A program made the position numbers and the translations under genes. Below the pieces are notes generated by a model. It ran no database searches. It saw only the letters and a program-made list of their open reading frames with translations, and was not told where the DNA came from. Below are positions 44,791 to 54,236 of a stretch of DNA of 64,000 bases, in pieces. Numbering within the stretch: position 1 is the stretch's first letter; the number at the start of each line of letters is the position of its first letter. Origin of the DNA: Ignavibacteriales bacterium (lineage in GTDB: Bacteria > Bacteroidota > Ignavibacteria > Ignavibacteriales > Ignavibacteriaceae); assembly GCA_020061995.1 (NCBI GenBank), contig JAGUXE010000166.1, positions 1-64,000 of the forward strand, given 5' to 3'.

Positions 44791-46734
44791 TTGAAGCTAT
44801 CTGATTTATTCTCAGTATTCAATTTTACAAATTTTCAATCGCAAGTTTTCAAGCGAGAGGTTGAATCTGCCTTCTATTCAAAGAAGCCGATTTCATTACC
44901 CCCTGTTAAGAAAATTAATGCTGAAGAGTTAAACAATTTTAAATCAAATTTGCTCTCGCTTTTTTTTTCTATTGAAGAGATTAACCAGCTTCAGAAAAAT
45001 GATTATAAGGATTTTGACAATATTTTTGCTGAAGCAAAAAGAATATTTTCATACTTCTCTAAAAACAGTAACGATGAAGCAAAATATGATTGGAATTTAG
45101 ATAAAGGTTCCGGACATCAGTTTCCGCAACTTTTTATTTGGGACAAAGAACTTCTCCGTTTTCCTAAAGGTGTTGATCCGGTTCCGCTGTGGCGTATAGG
45201 AAGTTTTAATTTTATTCACACCATTGCAGCGGCATATCTGCTTAACGATGATGAAAATTATGTCGATCTCTTTTTAGAGCTTGTTCGTGATTTTCAGAAA
45301 GAAAACCCATTTTGTGCCGGCATTCAGTGGTATGATGAATCTGTTACTGCGATTCGTTTAGTTAACCTAAGTTTTGCATTGATTATTTTTTCAAAATCGG
45401 AGAAAATTAATTCCGAAGTAATAAACTCAATTATTGAAATCATCTTGTATCATGCAGTTTACATTGAAAATTTTATTAATTCGTCCAAAGTAAAAGATTA
45501 CAAATATTATTTATCTCTTTTAGGACTTCTTTCAACCTCGTTAGTGTTGGGTGAATCTAGTTATAGTGAGAGAATAAAAAGTTTTGTCAAGCAAGGTTTT
45601 GAATCCGGAATTAAAGAAATTATTCATACTGATGGAGTTTTTACAGGGCAATCAATTGCTCACCATCTTCTTATAACAGAATGTTTTCTTCTTGCAAAGG
45701 TCTTTCTTCTTAAAAAGAATATTGCAGTTTCTAAATTCTATGATGATCAACTTTATAAAATGTTCAACATTATATCTCAATATTTGAGGGAAGATGGAAC
45801 GCTGCCAAGATTTGGCGATGATGTTATTTCGATGATTGTATTGAATAATGAAAATTATATTAATAGTCTTATATGCTGCGGAGCTTATCTTTTCAAGGAT
45901 AGAGAACTAAAACATTATACAAAATATTTTTCGTATGAATTGATGTTTTTATTCGGGGCGGATTCTTACAAAAATTGGAGTATGATTCCCATAAGTAAAC
46001 CGCCAACCATTTCGAGCGGATTTGAAGCAGGCGGACATTACATTTTCAGAAAAAGGGATTTTAACCTTTTTGTAAGGGCAGGAGGAATCGGGGCAAAAAG
46101 CAGTGGAGCACCTTCGCATAACGATACTTTTTCTTTTGAGTTAAATTATAAAAATAAACCATTTTTTGTTGATGCCGGAACTTATTCATTCTACTCCGAT
46201 AAAGAATTAAGAAATCAACTTCGCTCTGTTTTTAATCATAACACTTTTTATGTCGATAATGAACAACTTGCAGAGTTTGAAGGCTTATTCAAAATTAAAA
46301 ATGATCTAACTAAACCAAAATTACTTGAATGGAAAACCAATAACGAGGAAGATATTCTTTCCGCTCAACATTATGCTTATGTAAGACTCCCCGATCCAGT
46401 TATTTCTAAACGAACATTTCACCTTTTCAAAGAAAAAAGTAAACTGAAAATTAAAGATGAATTTATCGGAGGCGAAAAGCATGTCATTAGCGGGAACATA
46501 AATTTTCACCCGGATGTTATAATTACAAAACTTGATACTCGCCAATATTTACTTGAGCATGATGAAGTTAAAATAAATTTGAACTTCATTTATTCGAGTG
46601 AGTATTTTGAGTCATTCATACACACATCAAACTATTCACCGGAATATGGAAAATTGATAGTTTCAAAAAAAATCCATTACGCAATAAGTGAAACGCTTCC
46701 GGCCTTTTACATAATTGAAATTAATTTATTATGA
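44791..46734 (+). CDS. Heparinase II/III family protein
   Basis: The 647-residue protein has the two-domain layout of heparinase II/III-like polysaccharide lyases: an N-terminal alpha/alpha toroid (LWRIGSFNFIHTIAAAYLL, GIQWYDESVTAIRLVNL) and a C-terminal beta-sandwich with AGGHYIFRKRDFNLFVRAGG and PSHNDTFSFELNYKNKPFFV. The SHNDTFSFEL stretch is the usual catalytic/metal-site region. It has no signal peptide and starts at a TTG (44791), as no better start is near. It is first of four overlapping genes. In such cytoplasmic settings these enzymes sometimes serve in polysaccharide assembly rather than degradation. Activity is not proven. Confidence 0.83.
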   Translation: MKLSDLFSVFNFTNFQSQVFKREVESAFYSKKPISLPPVKKINAEELNNFKSNLLSLFFSIEEINQLQKNDYKDFDNIFAEAKRIFSYFSKNSNDEAKYDWNLDKGSGHQFPQLFIWDKELLRFPKGVDPVPLWRIGSFNFIHTIAAAYLLNDDENYVDLFLELVRDFQKENPFCAGIQWYDESVTAIRLVNLSFALIIFSKSEKINSEVINSIIEIILYHAVYIENFINSSKVKDYKYYLSLLGLLSTSLVLGESSYSERIKSFVKQGFESGIKEIIHTDGVFTGQSIAHHLLITECFLLAKVFLLKKNIAVSKFYDDQLYKMFNIISQYLREDGTLPRFGDDVISMIVLNNENYINSLICCGAYLFKDRELKHYTKYFSYELMFLFGADSYKNWSMIPISKPPTISSGFEAGGHYIFRKRDFNLFVRAGGIGAKSSGAPSHNDTFSFELNYKNKPFFVDAGTYSFYSDKELRNQLRSVFNHNTFYVDNEQLAEFEGLFKIKNDLTKPKLLEWKTNNEEDILSAQHYAYVRLPDPVISKRTFHLFKEKSKLKIKDEFIGGEKHVISGNINFHPDVIITKLDTRQYLLEHDEVKINLNFIYSSEYFESFIHTSNYSPEYGKLIVSKKIHYAISETLPAFYIIEINLL

Positions 46735-47621
46735 AATTGTTATTAATCGGGCAATCAGTAGAAGACCATATTGTTTTTGATGGAATAGAAAAACCGGTAA
46801 CTCCCGGGGGAATATTCTATTCGGCAGCAGGACTTACATCGATAAAAGATCCTGAAGATGAAGTTTTTTTATGTACTTCGATAGCACAAAATAATTATCA
46901 CTTATTTGAATGGGTTTATAAAGATATTGATTTAAGTTATTCCTCATTAGTTGATAAAATTCCCGAAATATATTTAACCGTTCGTACAGGTTTTGAGCGC
47001 GATGAATGTTATAATCAGATTACAGATTCGCTAAATGTGAATCTTGAAAACCTAAATTCTTTTGACGGAATATATATCAACATGATTACCGGATTCGATA
47101 TTACTCTCGATACTCTAATTAAAATCAGAGAAAGCTATTCCGGAATAATTTATCTTGATGTTCATTCCTTAGCCCGTGGGATAAACGATAAAATGGAAAG
47201 ATATTTCAGAGTAATTCCGAATTTTTCTGAATGGGCAAAAAATGTTTCTATTATCCAGGTAAATGAAAATGAGTTGTTAACAATTTCTTCATTAAAAGAA
47301 GAAAAGAAAATAGCTGCCGAAATTTTATCTTACGGAACCAAAATATTGGTGGTCACTTATGGTGAAAGAGGCGCGGGTATTTTTTTTATAGAAGGTGATG
47401 AATTAAAGTACAAACACGTTTCTGTAGAAAAAGTTGAGACGGTTAATCAAGTGGGATGCGGTGATGTATTCGGGAGTTCATTTTTTTACAAATACATAAA
47501 AACAAAAAGTTATAGTGAAGCTCTTAACTATGCGGTTAGAGCATCACAACAAGTAGCTTCATATGGTAACATTCAGCATATAAGGAATTTGAAAACAGAT
47601 GTTTCATCATCCAGCGATTAA
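46731..47621 (+). CDS. PfkB family carbohydrate kinase
   Basis: This 296-residue ribokinase-type protein has the N-terminal LIGQSVEDHIVFDG and GGIFYSAAG substrate loop, the central ILVVTYGERGAGIFF and the ATP/anion-hole signature VNQVGCGDVFGSSFF, with catalytic Asp in GCGDVF (the usual T before G is V here). It should phosphorylate a sugar or sugar-like acceptor. It overlaps the heparinase-like gene by four bases and the RmlD-like gene by 23 bases, so translation is coupled. The substrate is unknown; a glycan-derived monosaccharide is a reasonable guess from the operon. Confidence 0.88.
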   Translation: MKLLLIGQSVEDHIVFDGIEKPVTPGGIFYSAAGLTSIKDPEDEVFLCTSIAQNNYHLFEWVYKDIDLSYSSLVDKIPEIYLTVRTGFERDECYNQITDSLNVNLENLNSFDGIYINMITGFDITLDTLIKIRESYSGIIYLDVHSLARGINDKMERYFRVIPNFSEWAKNVSIIQVNENELLTISSLKEEKKIAAEILSYGTKILVVTYGERGAGIFFIEGDELKYKHVSVEKVETVNQVGCGDVFGSSFFYKYIKTKSYSEALNYAVRASQQVASYGNIQHIRNLKTDVSSSSD

Positions 47622-48513
47622 AAAACGAGTATTGATTTTTGGCTCAAATGGAACTTTGGGGCAGCGGCTAACAGAATATTATTCAAACAGTAAATTAGTT
47701 GAACTGCTTACTTCCTCAAACCAAGAAGAATCTTTTGTGCCAAACGTTGAATATGTTCAAGCAGATTTTTGTAACAGAGACGAGGTTAAAAATACTATTC
47801 TAAGGTTTTTTCCTGATTATATAATCAACGCCGCTGCTTTTACAAATGTTGATCTTTCGGAAACCGAGCGCGAGCTTGCATGGAAAATAAATGTTAAGGG
47901 AGTGGAATATATTACAGAAGCTTCGCGCGTGCTTGACTCAAGAATTGTTCATTTCTCTACCGATTACATTTTTGACGGAACAAAAGGACCCTATCACGAA
48001 AATGACAAAGCTAATCCGCTTGGTTACTATGCGAGAACAAAACTTGCAAGTGAAAATGTTCTCCGATTAAGTGGTACTTATCATACAATAATTCGATTAA
48101 ATGTTCTCTATGGAATTGCAGCGAAAAGTCGTCCTGATTTTGTGAGATGGGTTGTCGAATCATTGCGCAATAAAAAGGAAATAAGAATTGTTACAGATCA
48201 AATAAATAACCCTACTTTTATTGATGATTTAATCGATTCAATAAATAGGGTTATTCAATATCGAAGAACCGGTATTTATCACATCGGTGGACGCGAATTC
48301 CTTTCACGGTATGATTTTACTTTAAGAATAGCTGACTTTTTCGACTTAGATAAATCATTGATAAAACCAATAATTACAGCAGAATTAAAACAAGCGGCTA
48401 AGAGACCACTAAAATCGGGACTAATAACCATAAAAGCTGAATCGGAAATCGGCTTTAAAGCACGAAGCATTGAAGAAACTTTTCAATTAATGAAGGAAGA
48501 ATTAAATCTATGA
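47599..48513 (+). CDS. NAD(P)-dependent reductase, dTDP-4-dehydrorhamnose reductase (RmlD)-like
   Basis: The 304-residue extended SDR has the cofactor motif VLIFGSNGTLGQRL, the PDYIINAAAFTNVDLSETE loop typical of RmlD (the INAAAYTAVDKAE region), the catalytic STDYIFDG and YYARTKLASE (Tyr-x-x-x-Lys), and a C-terminal NNPTFIDDLID part. Its family reduces NDP-4-keto-6-deoxy sugars. The rest of the rhamnose pathway is absent here, so the precise substrate is uncertain. It overlaps PfkB by 23 bases and the GH13 gene by four. The ATG at 47599 is the best available start; the Rossmann motif begins about 10 residues in. Confidence 0.87.
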   Translation: MFHHPAIKKRVLIFGSNGTLGQRLTEYYSNSKLVELLTSSNQEESFVPNVEYVQADFCNRDEVKNTILRFFPDYIINAAAFTNVDLSETERELAWKINVKGVEYITEASRVLDSRIVHFSTDYIFDGTKGPYHENDKANPLGYYARTKLASENVLRLSGTYHTIIRLNVLYGIAAKSRPDFVRWVVESLRNKKEIRIVTDQINNPTFIDDLIDSINRVIQYRRTGIYHIGGREFLSRYDFTLRIADFFDLDKSLIKPIITAELKQAAKRPLKSGLITIKAESEIGFKARSIEETFQLMKEELNL

Positions 48514-50306
48514 AGAGCTTAATTATTTTATTTATAATACAATTAATATTTATGCAACAAAAATCAGAAGCGCAAAATAATTTTCCCGATTGGGCAAAGG
48601 GAGTTGTCTGGTATCAAATATTTCCCGAAAGATTTGATAACGGTGATCCGAAAAATGATCCGACACCCGAAAAAGTTTTTGTAAATAACCGTAAAATTCC
48701 TGAAGGTTGGGAAACAACACCCTGGACTTCAAATTGGTTTGAAGTTTCAGAATGGGAGAAGAATCTTGGAGGAAAGTGGAATCATCATCTAACATCACGT
48801 AGATACGGTGGTGATTTGCAAGGAATTATTAATCGCCTCGATTACTTAAAAGAACTTGGGATTAATGCTCTTTACTTAAATCCAATTTTTGAAGCGGTTT
48901 CAATGCATAAATATGACGGTTCAACTTATCATCATATTGATGTGAATTTTGGTCCAGACCCGGAAGGGGATAAAAAATTAATTGCATCGGAAATACCTGA
49001 TGACCCCACAACCTGGAAATGGACTTCCGCCGATAAACTCTTTTTGGAATTAATTAAAGAAGTTCACAAAAGAGATATGTATATTATTATTGATGGAGTT
49101 TTTAATCATACCGGTATTCAGTTTTGGGCATTTCAAGATATTATTAAGAATGGTAAAAACTCAAAATATGCCGATTGGTTTTTAATTAAACAGTTTGACG
49201 ACCCTGCTACCGAAGCAGACGAGCTTGATTGGAAAGGTTGGTGGAATCACAAAACACTTCCCGAATTTAACAGAACAGAAAACGATCTTCATCACGAAGT
49301 GAAAGATTATATTTTCCATGCAACAAAAAGATGGATGGATCCATACGGAAATGGTGAAACAAAAGATGGTATTGATGGATGGCGTCTTGATGTTGCCCGC
49401 GACGTTCCTATAGGGTTTTGGCGTGATTGGAATAAACATGTGAAGAGAATTAATCAAAAGGCGATTATTGTAGGTGAGTTATGGGAAATTTCCGATGATT
49501 TTATTTCCGAAAATGGTGTGTTTGATGCATTAATGAATTATAATTTTGCTTTTGCAGTAACTGAATTCTTTATTAACAAAGAGAAGAAAATCACTGCGGA
49601 CGAATTTTATAAAAAGCTAAAAGAAATTGATAATTCGTATCCAGAAAGGAATTTACATATACTCCAAAATCTGATGAGTTCACACGATACTGACAGATTA
49701 TTGTCAATGATTATAAATCCCGATAGGAAATATGACTCTGGGGCAAATGAAGATAATCCCAATTACAATCCAAGGAAACCAAATGAAGAAGATATTAAAA
49801 CGCTTAAACTTATAGCAGCTTTTCAAATGACATATCGTGGTGCACCGATGTTGTATTATGGTGACGAGATAGGAATGTGGGGAGCTGATGATCCTCACGA
49901 TAGAAAACCGATGATTTGGGATAATTACAAATATGATGATGAAGTAATCGGAAAAGAATCGGGTTTTAAAAAAGGATTGGGTTCTTACACCGTTGAACAG
50001 AATAAAGAACTTTTCTCGTTCTTTCAACAATTAATTTCATTAAGAAATCAAAGTGATGCTTTACGATTTGGAAATGTTTACTTCCTTGATGCGAGCTCTC
50101 AAGATGTAATTGTTTTTAGTAGAGAATATGGAGACGACGAATACCTAATGATGTTAAATAGTGGCGATAATCCTGCAAAAGTAGAATTACCCTATGGATA
50201 TTTAGGGGAAAATGTTTTAGAAAAAGAAGAACTGAATAATGTAAGGGACGAATCTCCCTACATCATCGATAAAAAATCTTTTAAAATTTTTAAGATTTAT
50301 AAATGA
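48510..50306 (+). CDS. Secreted GH13 enzyme (neopullulanase/cyclomaltodextrinase-like)
   Basis: The 598-residue enzyme has a signal peptide (MKSLIILFIIQLIFMQQ, cleaved near SEAQ) and a GH13 barrel: WYQIFPERFDNGD, region I IIDGVFNHTG, region II GWRLDVARDVP (nucleophile Asp about 293), region III VGELWE (Glu about 323) and region IV LMSSHDTDR. The WYQIFPERF and MLYYGDEIGMWG signatures resemble GH13_20 neopullulanase/cyclomaltodextrinase rather than liquefying amylases. It lacks the usual N-terminal neopullulanase domain. It overlaps the RmlD-like gene by four bases and closes the operon. It probably breaks maltodextrins in the periplasm. Confidence 0.91.
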   Translation: MKSLIILFIIQLIFMQQKSEAQNNFPDWAKGVVWYQIFPERFDNGDPKNDPTPEKVFVNNRKIPEGWETTPWTSNWFEVSEWEKNLGGKWNHHLTSRRYGGDLQGIINRLDYLKELGINALYLNPIFEAVSMHKYDGSTYHHIDVNFGPDPEGDKKLIASEIPDDPTTWKWTSADKLFLELIKEVHKRDMYIIIDGVFNHTGIQFWAFQDIIKNGKNSKYADWFLIKQFDDPATEADELDWKGWWNHKTLPEFNRTENDLHHEVKDYIFHATKRWMDPYGNGETKDGIDGWRLDVARDVPIGFWRDWNKHVKRINQKAIIVGELWEISDDFISENGVFDALMNYNFAFAVTEFFINKEKKITADEFYKKLKEIDNSYPERNLHILQNLMSSHDTDRLLSMIINPDRKYDSGANEDNPNYNPRKPNEEDIKTLKLIAAFQMTYRGAPMLYYGDEIGMWGADDPHDRKPMIWDNYKYDDEVIGKESGFKKGLGSYTVEQNKELFSFFQQLISLRNQSDALRFGNVYFLDASSQDVIVFSREYGDDEYLMMLNSGDNPAKVELPYGYLGENVLEKEELNNVRDESPYIIDKKSFKIFKIYK

Positions 50307-50397
50307 ACTCCATATGAGGCTAATTAATTTGGTAATTGAAAATATCATTTCTAATTTCCATTAATAATCATTCATTTTTTATAAGCGGTAGGTTGCT

Positions 50398-52968
50398 ATG
50401 AAACAAAAAGAACTAACTTCCATTTTTTTCAGAAAGATTAATCAAATGTTTTTAATTGCTTTCTTTATTTTACTGAGCCAATTGTCCTTTGCCCAAATGG
50501 ACAATGATCAATTATGGAATATCACATCAAGAGCAATCCCGGCTCCTGGTGCTGGCGAAAATTACATAAAAGCAAATAACAGTAAATTTCTTACAGTTGA
50601 TTTTACGGAATTGAGAAATTATCTAAATACAATTCCTTCTGAAGAATCTGTTAAATCCAATCTAGCAACTGCAGTTAAAATGGAACTGATCAATCCAACC
50701 GGAGAGAAAGAGGAGTTTCTTGTAATGGAATCCTCAATAATGGCTCCCGAACTTTCTCAAAAGTATCCTGAGATAAAAACCTTTATAGGGCAAGGAATAA
50801 CTGATCCAATTGCAACAATAAGATTTGATATTACCCCTGCCGGATTTCATGCTCAAGTTTTAACATCTAACGGGTCGTGGTATATAGATCCGGTATATAT
50901 GCATCAAACCAATCTTTATTTGTCATATTACAAAAAAGATTTAAACATTTCAAAGCATCGCAACATGGAATGTATCCTTATAGAAGATGAAGAGATTAAA
51001 AATGAAATATCTGAACTAATAAGATTAGGCTTTGCCGAAAGTGCCGGGGAACAACTTCGAACCTATCGAACAGCTATTGCTGCAACAGGTGAATATACAG
51101 CGTTTCATGGTGGAACGGTTCCGCTGGGATTAGCTGCTGTTGTTACTGCTTTAAATCGAGTTAATGGAGTTTATGAAAAAGAAGTTGCAGTTCGTATGGT
51201 TCTTATAGCCAATAACGATTTAATTATTTATACAAACTCATCTACCGATCCATACTCAAATAATAACGGCAGTACAATGTTGGGTCAGAATATAAGCACT
51301 CTTAGTTCAGTGATTGGAAATGCTAATTTTGATATTGGACATGTCTTCAGTACCGGAGGCGGTGGAGTTGCTTATCTTGGGTCGGTTTGTGGTTCAAGTA
51401 AAGCAGGAGGTGTTACCGGATCACCATCGCCAATTAATGATCCATTTACAATTGATTATGTAGCTCATGAAATAGGACATCAATTTGGGGGAAACCATAG
51501 CTTTAACGGTAGTTCGGGTAGTTGTTCGGGTGGTAATAGAAATTCCTCTACCGCATACGAACCCGGAAGCGGCACAACAATTATGGCTTACGCAGGAATT
51601 TGCAGTCCTCAAAATATTCAGAATAATAGTGATGCATATTTTCACGGCGTTAATCTTGATGAAATTATTGCATTCACAACCGGTTCAGGAAATAGCTGTG
51701 CTGTAGTTACACAAACCGGGAATAATGCTCCTGTTGTAACGGTTCCAACGGGGGGATTTTCTATTCCGATTAGTACACCATTTAAACTTACCGGAAGTGC
51801 AACCGATGCAAACGGTGATGCACTAACTTATTGTTGGGAAGAATTTGATCTCGGTGCTGCAGGCGCCCCAAATTCACCTTCAGGAAATGCACCTATTTTC
51901 CGTTCATTTACTCCGGTTACTTCTCCAACAAGAATATTTCCTCGGTTAACGAATCTTCTAAATAATACTCAGGTAATGGGAGAAATTCTGCCAACTTATG
52001 CAAGAACATTAACATTCAGATTAACAGCCCGTGACAATAAAGCTGCCGGTGGCGGTACAGGTAAAGCACAGTTTGCATTCTCAGTTGTTGCTACTGCAGG
52101 ACCATTCGTTGTTACCTATCCAAATACTATTATTTCGATTCAGGGGAATTCATCCCAAACAATTACCTGGAATGTTGCCAATACAAATGTTGCCCCTGTT
52201 AATGTTTCTAATGTAAACATTCTTCTCTCAACTGACGGTGGACAAACTTTCCCGATAACAATTGCAGCAAACACACCGAATGATGGTTCCGAAGTAGTAG
52301 TTATTCCAAATGAGGTTACAACTTCAGCTCGAATTATGATTGAAGCAGTTGGGAATGTTTTCTTCGATTTATCTAATGTTAATTTTACAATTACTGACAA
52401 TCCTATTCCCGTAGAACTTGCATCCTTTACCGCAGTGACTGATGATAACTCTGTTGTTGTTACTTGGTCAACAGCTACGGAGACAAACAACTCCGGTTTC
52501 AATGTTGAAAGAAGTTCAAACGGACAATCATTTGAGAAAGTTACATTTGTTGAAGGTAAAGGAACCTCAACCGAAAAACAATATTATCGATTTATTGATA
52601 ATGCACCCGTAAGCGGTAAAAATTATTATCGTTTAAGTCAGGTTGATTTTGATGGGACTATAAATAAATCACATGTTGTAGAAGTAGATGTTGAATTACC
52701 TTTAACATATTCTTTAGAGCAGAATCATCCGAATCCGTTTAATCCGTCAACAGTAATTAACTATCAATTGGCAAATACAGGCTTTGTCTCCCTTAAAGTT
52801 TATGATATTACCGGAAAAGAAGTTGCGGTATTAGTCAATAAAGAAATGAAAGCCGGTAAACATTCGATAGAATTTAATGCGGCAAACACTCTTGCAAGCG
52901 GAACATATTTTTATGAATTGCGGGCAGGCGATTTTGTTTCAATAAAGAAACTTATGTTGATGAAGTAA
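50398..52968 (+). CDS. Secreted reprolysin-like (metzincin) metalloprotease with T9SS sorting domain
   Basis: The 856-residue preproprotein has a long signal region (FLIAFFILLSQLSFAQ) and a propeptide. The M12B-type catalytic domain follows, with zinc motif HEIGHQFGGNH near residue 357 (three His plus Glu; Met-turn candidate GTTIMAYAGICSP). A beta-sandwich region comes next (NAPVVTVPTGGFSIPIS), then an FN3-like domain and a type A T9SS sorting domain (HPNPFNPSTVINYQLANTG, ending IKKLMLMK). It should be exported by T9SS, matured and released or surface-bound. The family includes adhesin-like gelatinases; the substrate is unknown. It is monocistronic and ends 22 bp before a strong terminator. 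Confidence 0.92.
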   Translation: MKQKELTSIFFRKINQMFLIAFFILLSQLSFAQMDNDQLWNITSRAIPAPGAGENYIKANNSKFLTVDFTELRNYLNTIPSEESVKSNLATAVKMELINPTGEKEEFLVMESSIMAPELSQKYPEIKTFIGQGITDPIATIRFDITPAGFHAQVLTSNGSWYIDPVYMHQTNLYLSYYKKDLNISKHRNMECILIEDEEIKNEISELIRLGFAESAGEQLRTYRTAIAATGEYTAFHGGTVPLGLAAVVTALNRVNGVYEKEVAVRMVLIANNDLIIYTNSSTDPYSNNNGSTMLGQNISTLSSVIGNANFDIGHVFSTGGGGVAYLGSVCGSSKAGGVTGSPSPINDPFTIDYVAHEIGHQFGGNHSFNGSSGSCSGGNRNSSTAYEPGSGTTIMAYAGICSPQNIQNNSDAYFHGVNLDEIIAFTTGSGNSCAVVTQTGNNAPVVTVPTGGFSIPISTPFKLTGSATDANGDALTYCWEEFDLGAAGAPNSPSGNAPIFRSFTPVTSPTRIFPRLTNLLNNTQVMGEILPTYARTLTFRLTARDNKAAGGGTGKAQFAFSVVATAGPFVVTYPNTIISIQGNSSQTITWNVANTNVAPVNVSNVNILLSTDGGQTFPITIAANTPNDGSEVVVIPNEVTTSARIMIEAVGNVFFDLSNVNFTITDNPIPVELASFTAVTDDNSVVVTWSTATETNNSGFNVERSSNGQSFEKVTFVEGKGTSTEKQYYRFIDNAPVSGKNYYRLSQVDFDGTINKSHVVEVDVELPLTYSLEQNHPNPFNPSTVINYQLANTGFVSLKVYDITGKEVAVLVNKEMKAGKHSIEFNAANTLASGTYFYELRAGDFVSIKKLMLMK

Positions 52969-52989
52969 TTGCGATTTGATCTTTTAACA

Positions 52990-53022
52990 AAAAAGCCGTT
53001 TCAATATTTGAAACGGCTTTTT
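52990..53022. terminator. Strong bidirectional intrinsic terminator
   Basis: AAAAAGCCGTTTCAA (52990-53004) and TTGAAACGGCTTTTT (53008-53022) are perfect 15-bp inverted repeats with a three-base TAT loop. A-runs on the left and T-runs on the right let it work both for the plus-strand protease and the minus-strand kamA gene, which converge here. Confidence 0.92.
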
Positions 53023-53047
53023 ACTTTTGAATCAAAAAGTTATTATC

Positions 53048-54223
53048 CTAATTTAATTCGACCTCAGACATTTCCGGTAAAACAACTTTTCTGGTAACAA
53101 CAGCTTTTTTTGATTTACCATTTCCGTTACCATTACCATTATTTTTAACGAGAGATAGTTTTTTCTCTTTAGCCTTCTTTAATGTATCACCGTTTTTATA
53201 AGTATACACTTGATGTTTATAATTTCTGAGGACAATCTTTTCGTCATCATAATGGAGAACATAATTGGGAAGTATCGGAATTTTTCCACCACCACCCGGT
53301 GCATCAATTACAAAATGCGGGATTGCAAGTCCGCTCGTCCAACCACGAAGCTTATCAATTATTTCAAGTCCTTTTGCTATTGACGTTCTGAAATGATTTG
53401 CCCCTTTAGTTTCATCAGCCATATACATATAATAAGGGCGGACACGAATCTTTAATAATTTTTGCATTAATTCTTTTACAATTACAGGGTCATCGTTAAC
53501 ATCTTTCATTAACACCATCTGGTTTCCTACCGGGCATCCGGCATCAGCCAGCATCTGACAGGCTTTGGAGCTTTCAGGTGTAATCTCCCACGGATGATTG
53601 AAATGTGTGTTAATATATATGGGATGATATTTTTTTAACATATCAACCAATTTGGGAGTTATTCTTTGTGGTAAAACGCATGGCATTTTAGTGCCAAGAC
53701 GTATAATCTCGATATGTGGAATTTGGCGTAATCTTTTTAAGATTTTCTCAAGCATTACATCTGTAAGCATCAGAGGATCGCCGCCGGAAAGAATGACATC
53801 CCTAATCTCGGTATGCTCTTCCAAATAGTTAAATGCGGCTTCAAGCCCCTTCATGGAAATTTTTTCAGAGTCGCCCACTTTTCTTTTTCTTGTACAGAAA
53901 CGACAATACAATCCACACTGACTTGTTGTTAGGAACAATGCTCTGTCAGGATAACGATGTGTAATGTTTGGAACGGGGCTCATCGCATCTTCCATAAGTG
54001 GATCTTCATCAGCATCCAAATCCTGAAGCTCTTGAATATCAGGGACACATTGGAGCCAAATTGGATCACCCGGGTAACGAATCAAACTTAAGTAATAAGG
54101 ATTAATTCTGACCTGGAAAAATTCATTGAGACTTTCAGCAACCGCTTTATCAATTCCAAAGCGTTGCACAAGCTGTTCAACTGTATGAACACTGTCTCTT
54201 ACCATTTGCTGCCACATTTCCAT
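53048..54223 (-). CDS. kamA: KamA family radical SAM lysine 2,3-aminomutase
   Basis: The 391-residue protein has the radical-SAM 4Fe-4S motif CGLYCRFCTRKRK (Cys103, 107, 110), the SAM motif ILSGGDPL and PLP-Lys314 in DAPGGGGKIP. Asp270 and Asp307 align, from memory, with the two Asp residues that bind the lysine side chain in clostridial LAM. It should move the 2-amino group of L-lysine to C3, giving beta-lysine. Zinc Cys268 of LAM is Asp245 here (VNDD), and the C-terminal CxCxxC is replaced by a low-complexity NNGNGNGNGK tail. It is last in an operon with a GNAT and two ATP-grasp genes. Glutamate 2,3-aminomutase is the alternative, but it lacks the two Asp residues. Confidence 0.88.
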   Translation of the reverse strand: MEMWQQMVRDSVHTVEQLVQRFGIDKAVAESLNEFFQVRINPYYLSLIRYPGDPIWLQCVPDIQELQDLDADEDPLMEDAMSPVPNITHRYPDRALFLTTSQCGLYCRFCTRKRKVGDSEKISMKGLEAAFNYLEEHTEIRDVILSGGDPLMLTDVMLEKILKRLRQIPHIEIIRLGTKMPCVLPQRITPKLVDMLKKYHPIYINTHFNHPWEITPESSKACQMLADAGCPVGNQMVLMKDVNDDPVIVKELMQKLLKIRVRPYYMYMADETKGANHFRTSIAKGLEIIDKLRGWTSGLAIPHFVIDAPGGGGKIPILPNYVLHYDDEKIVLRNYKHQVYTYKNGDTLKKAKEKKLSLVKNNGNGNGNGKSKKAVVTRKVVLPEMSEVELN

Positions 54224-54236
54224 TGTCGTTCCTACT

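Noticed and set aside
53048..54223. Glutamate 2,3-aminomutase
   Set aside because: The Asp residues aligned with the lysine-binding pair of LAM are kept, so a lysine-type substrate is more likely, although this is from memory.
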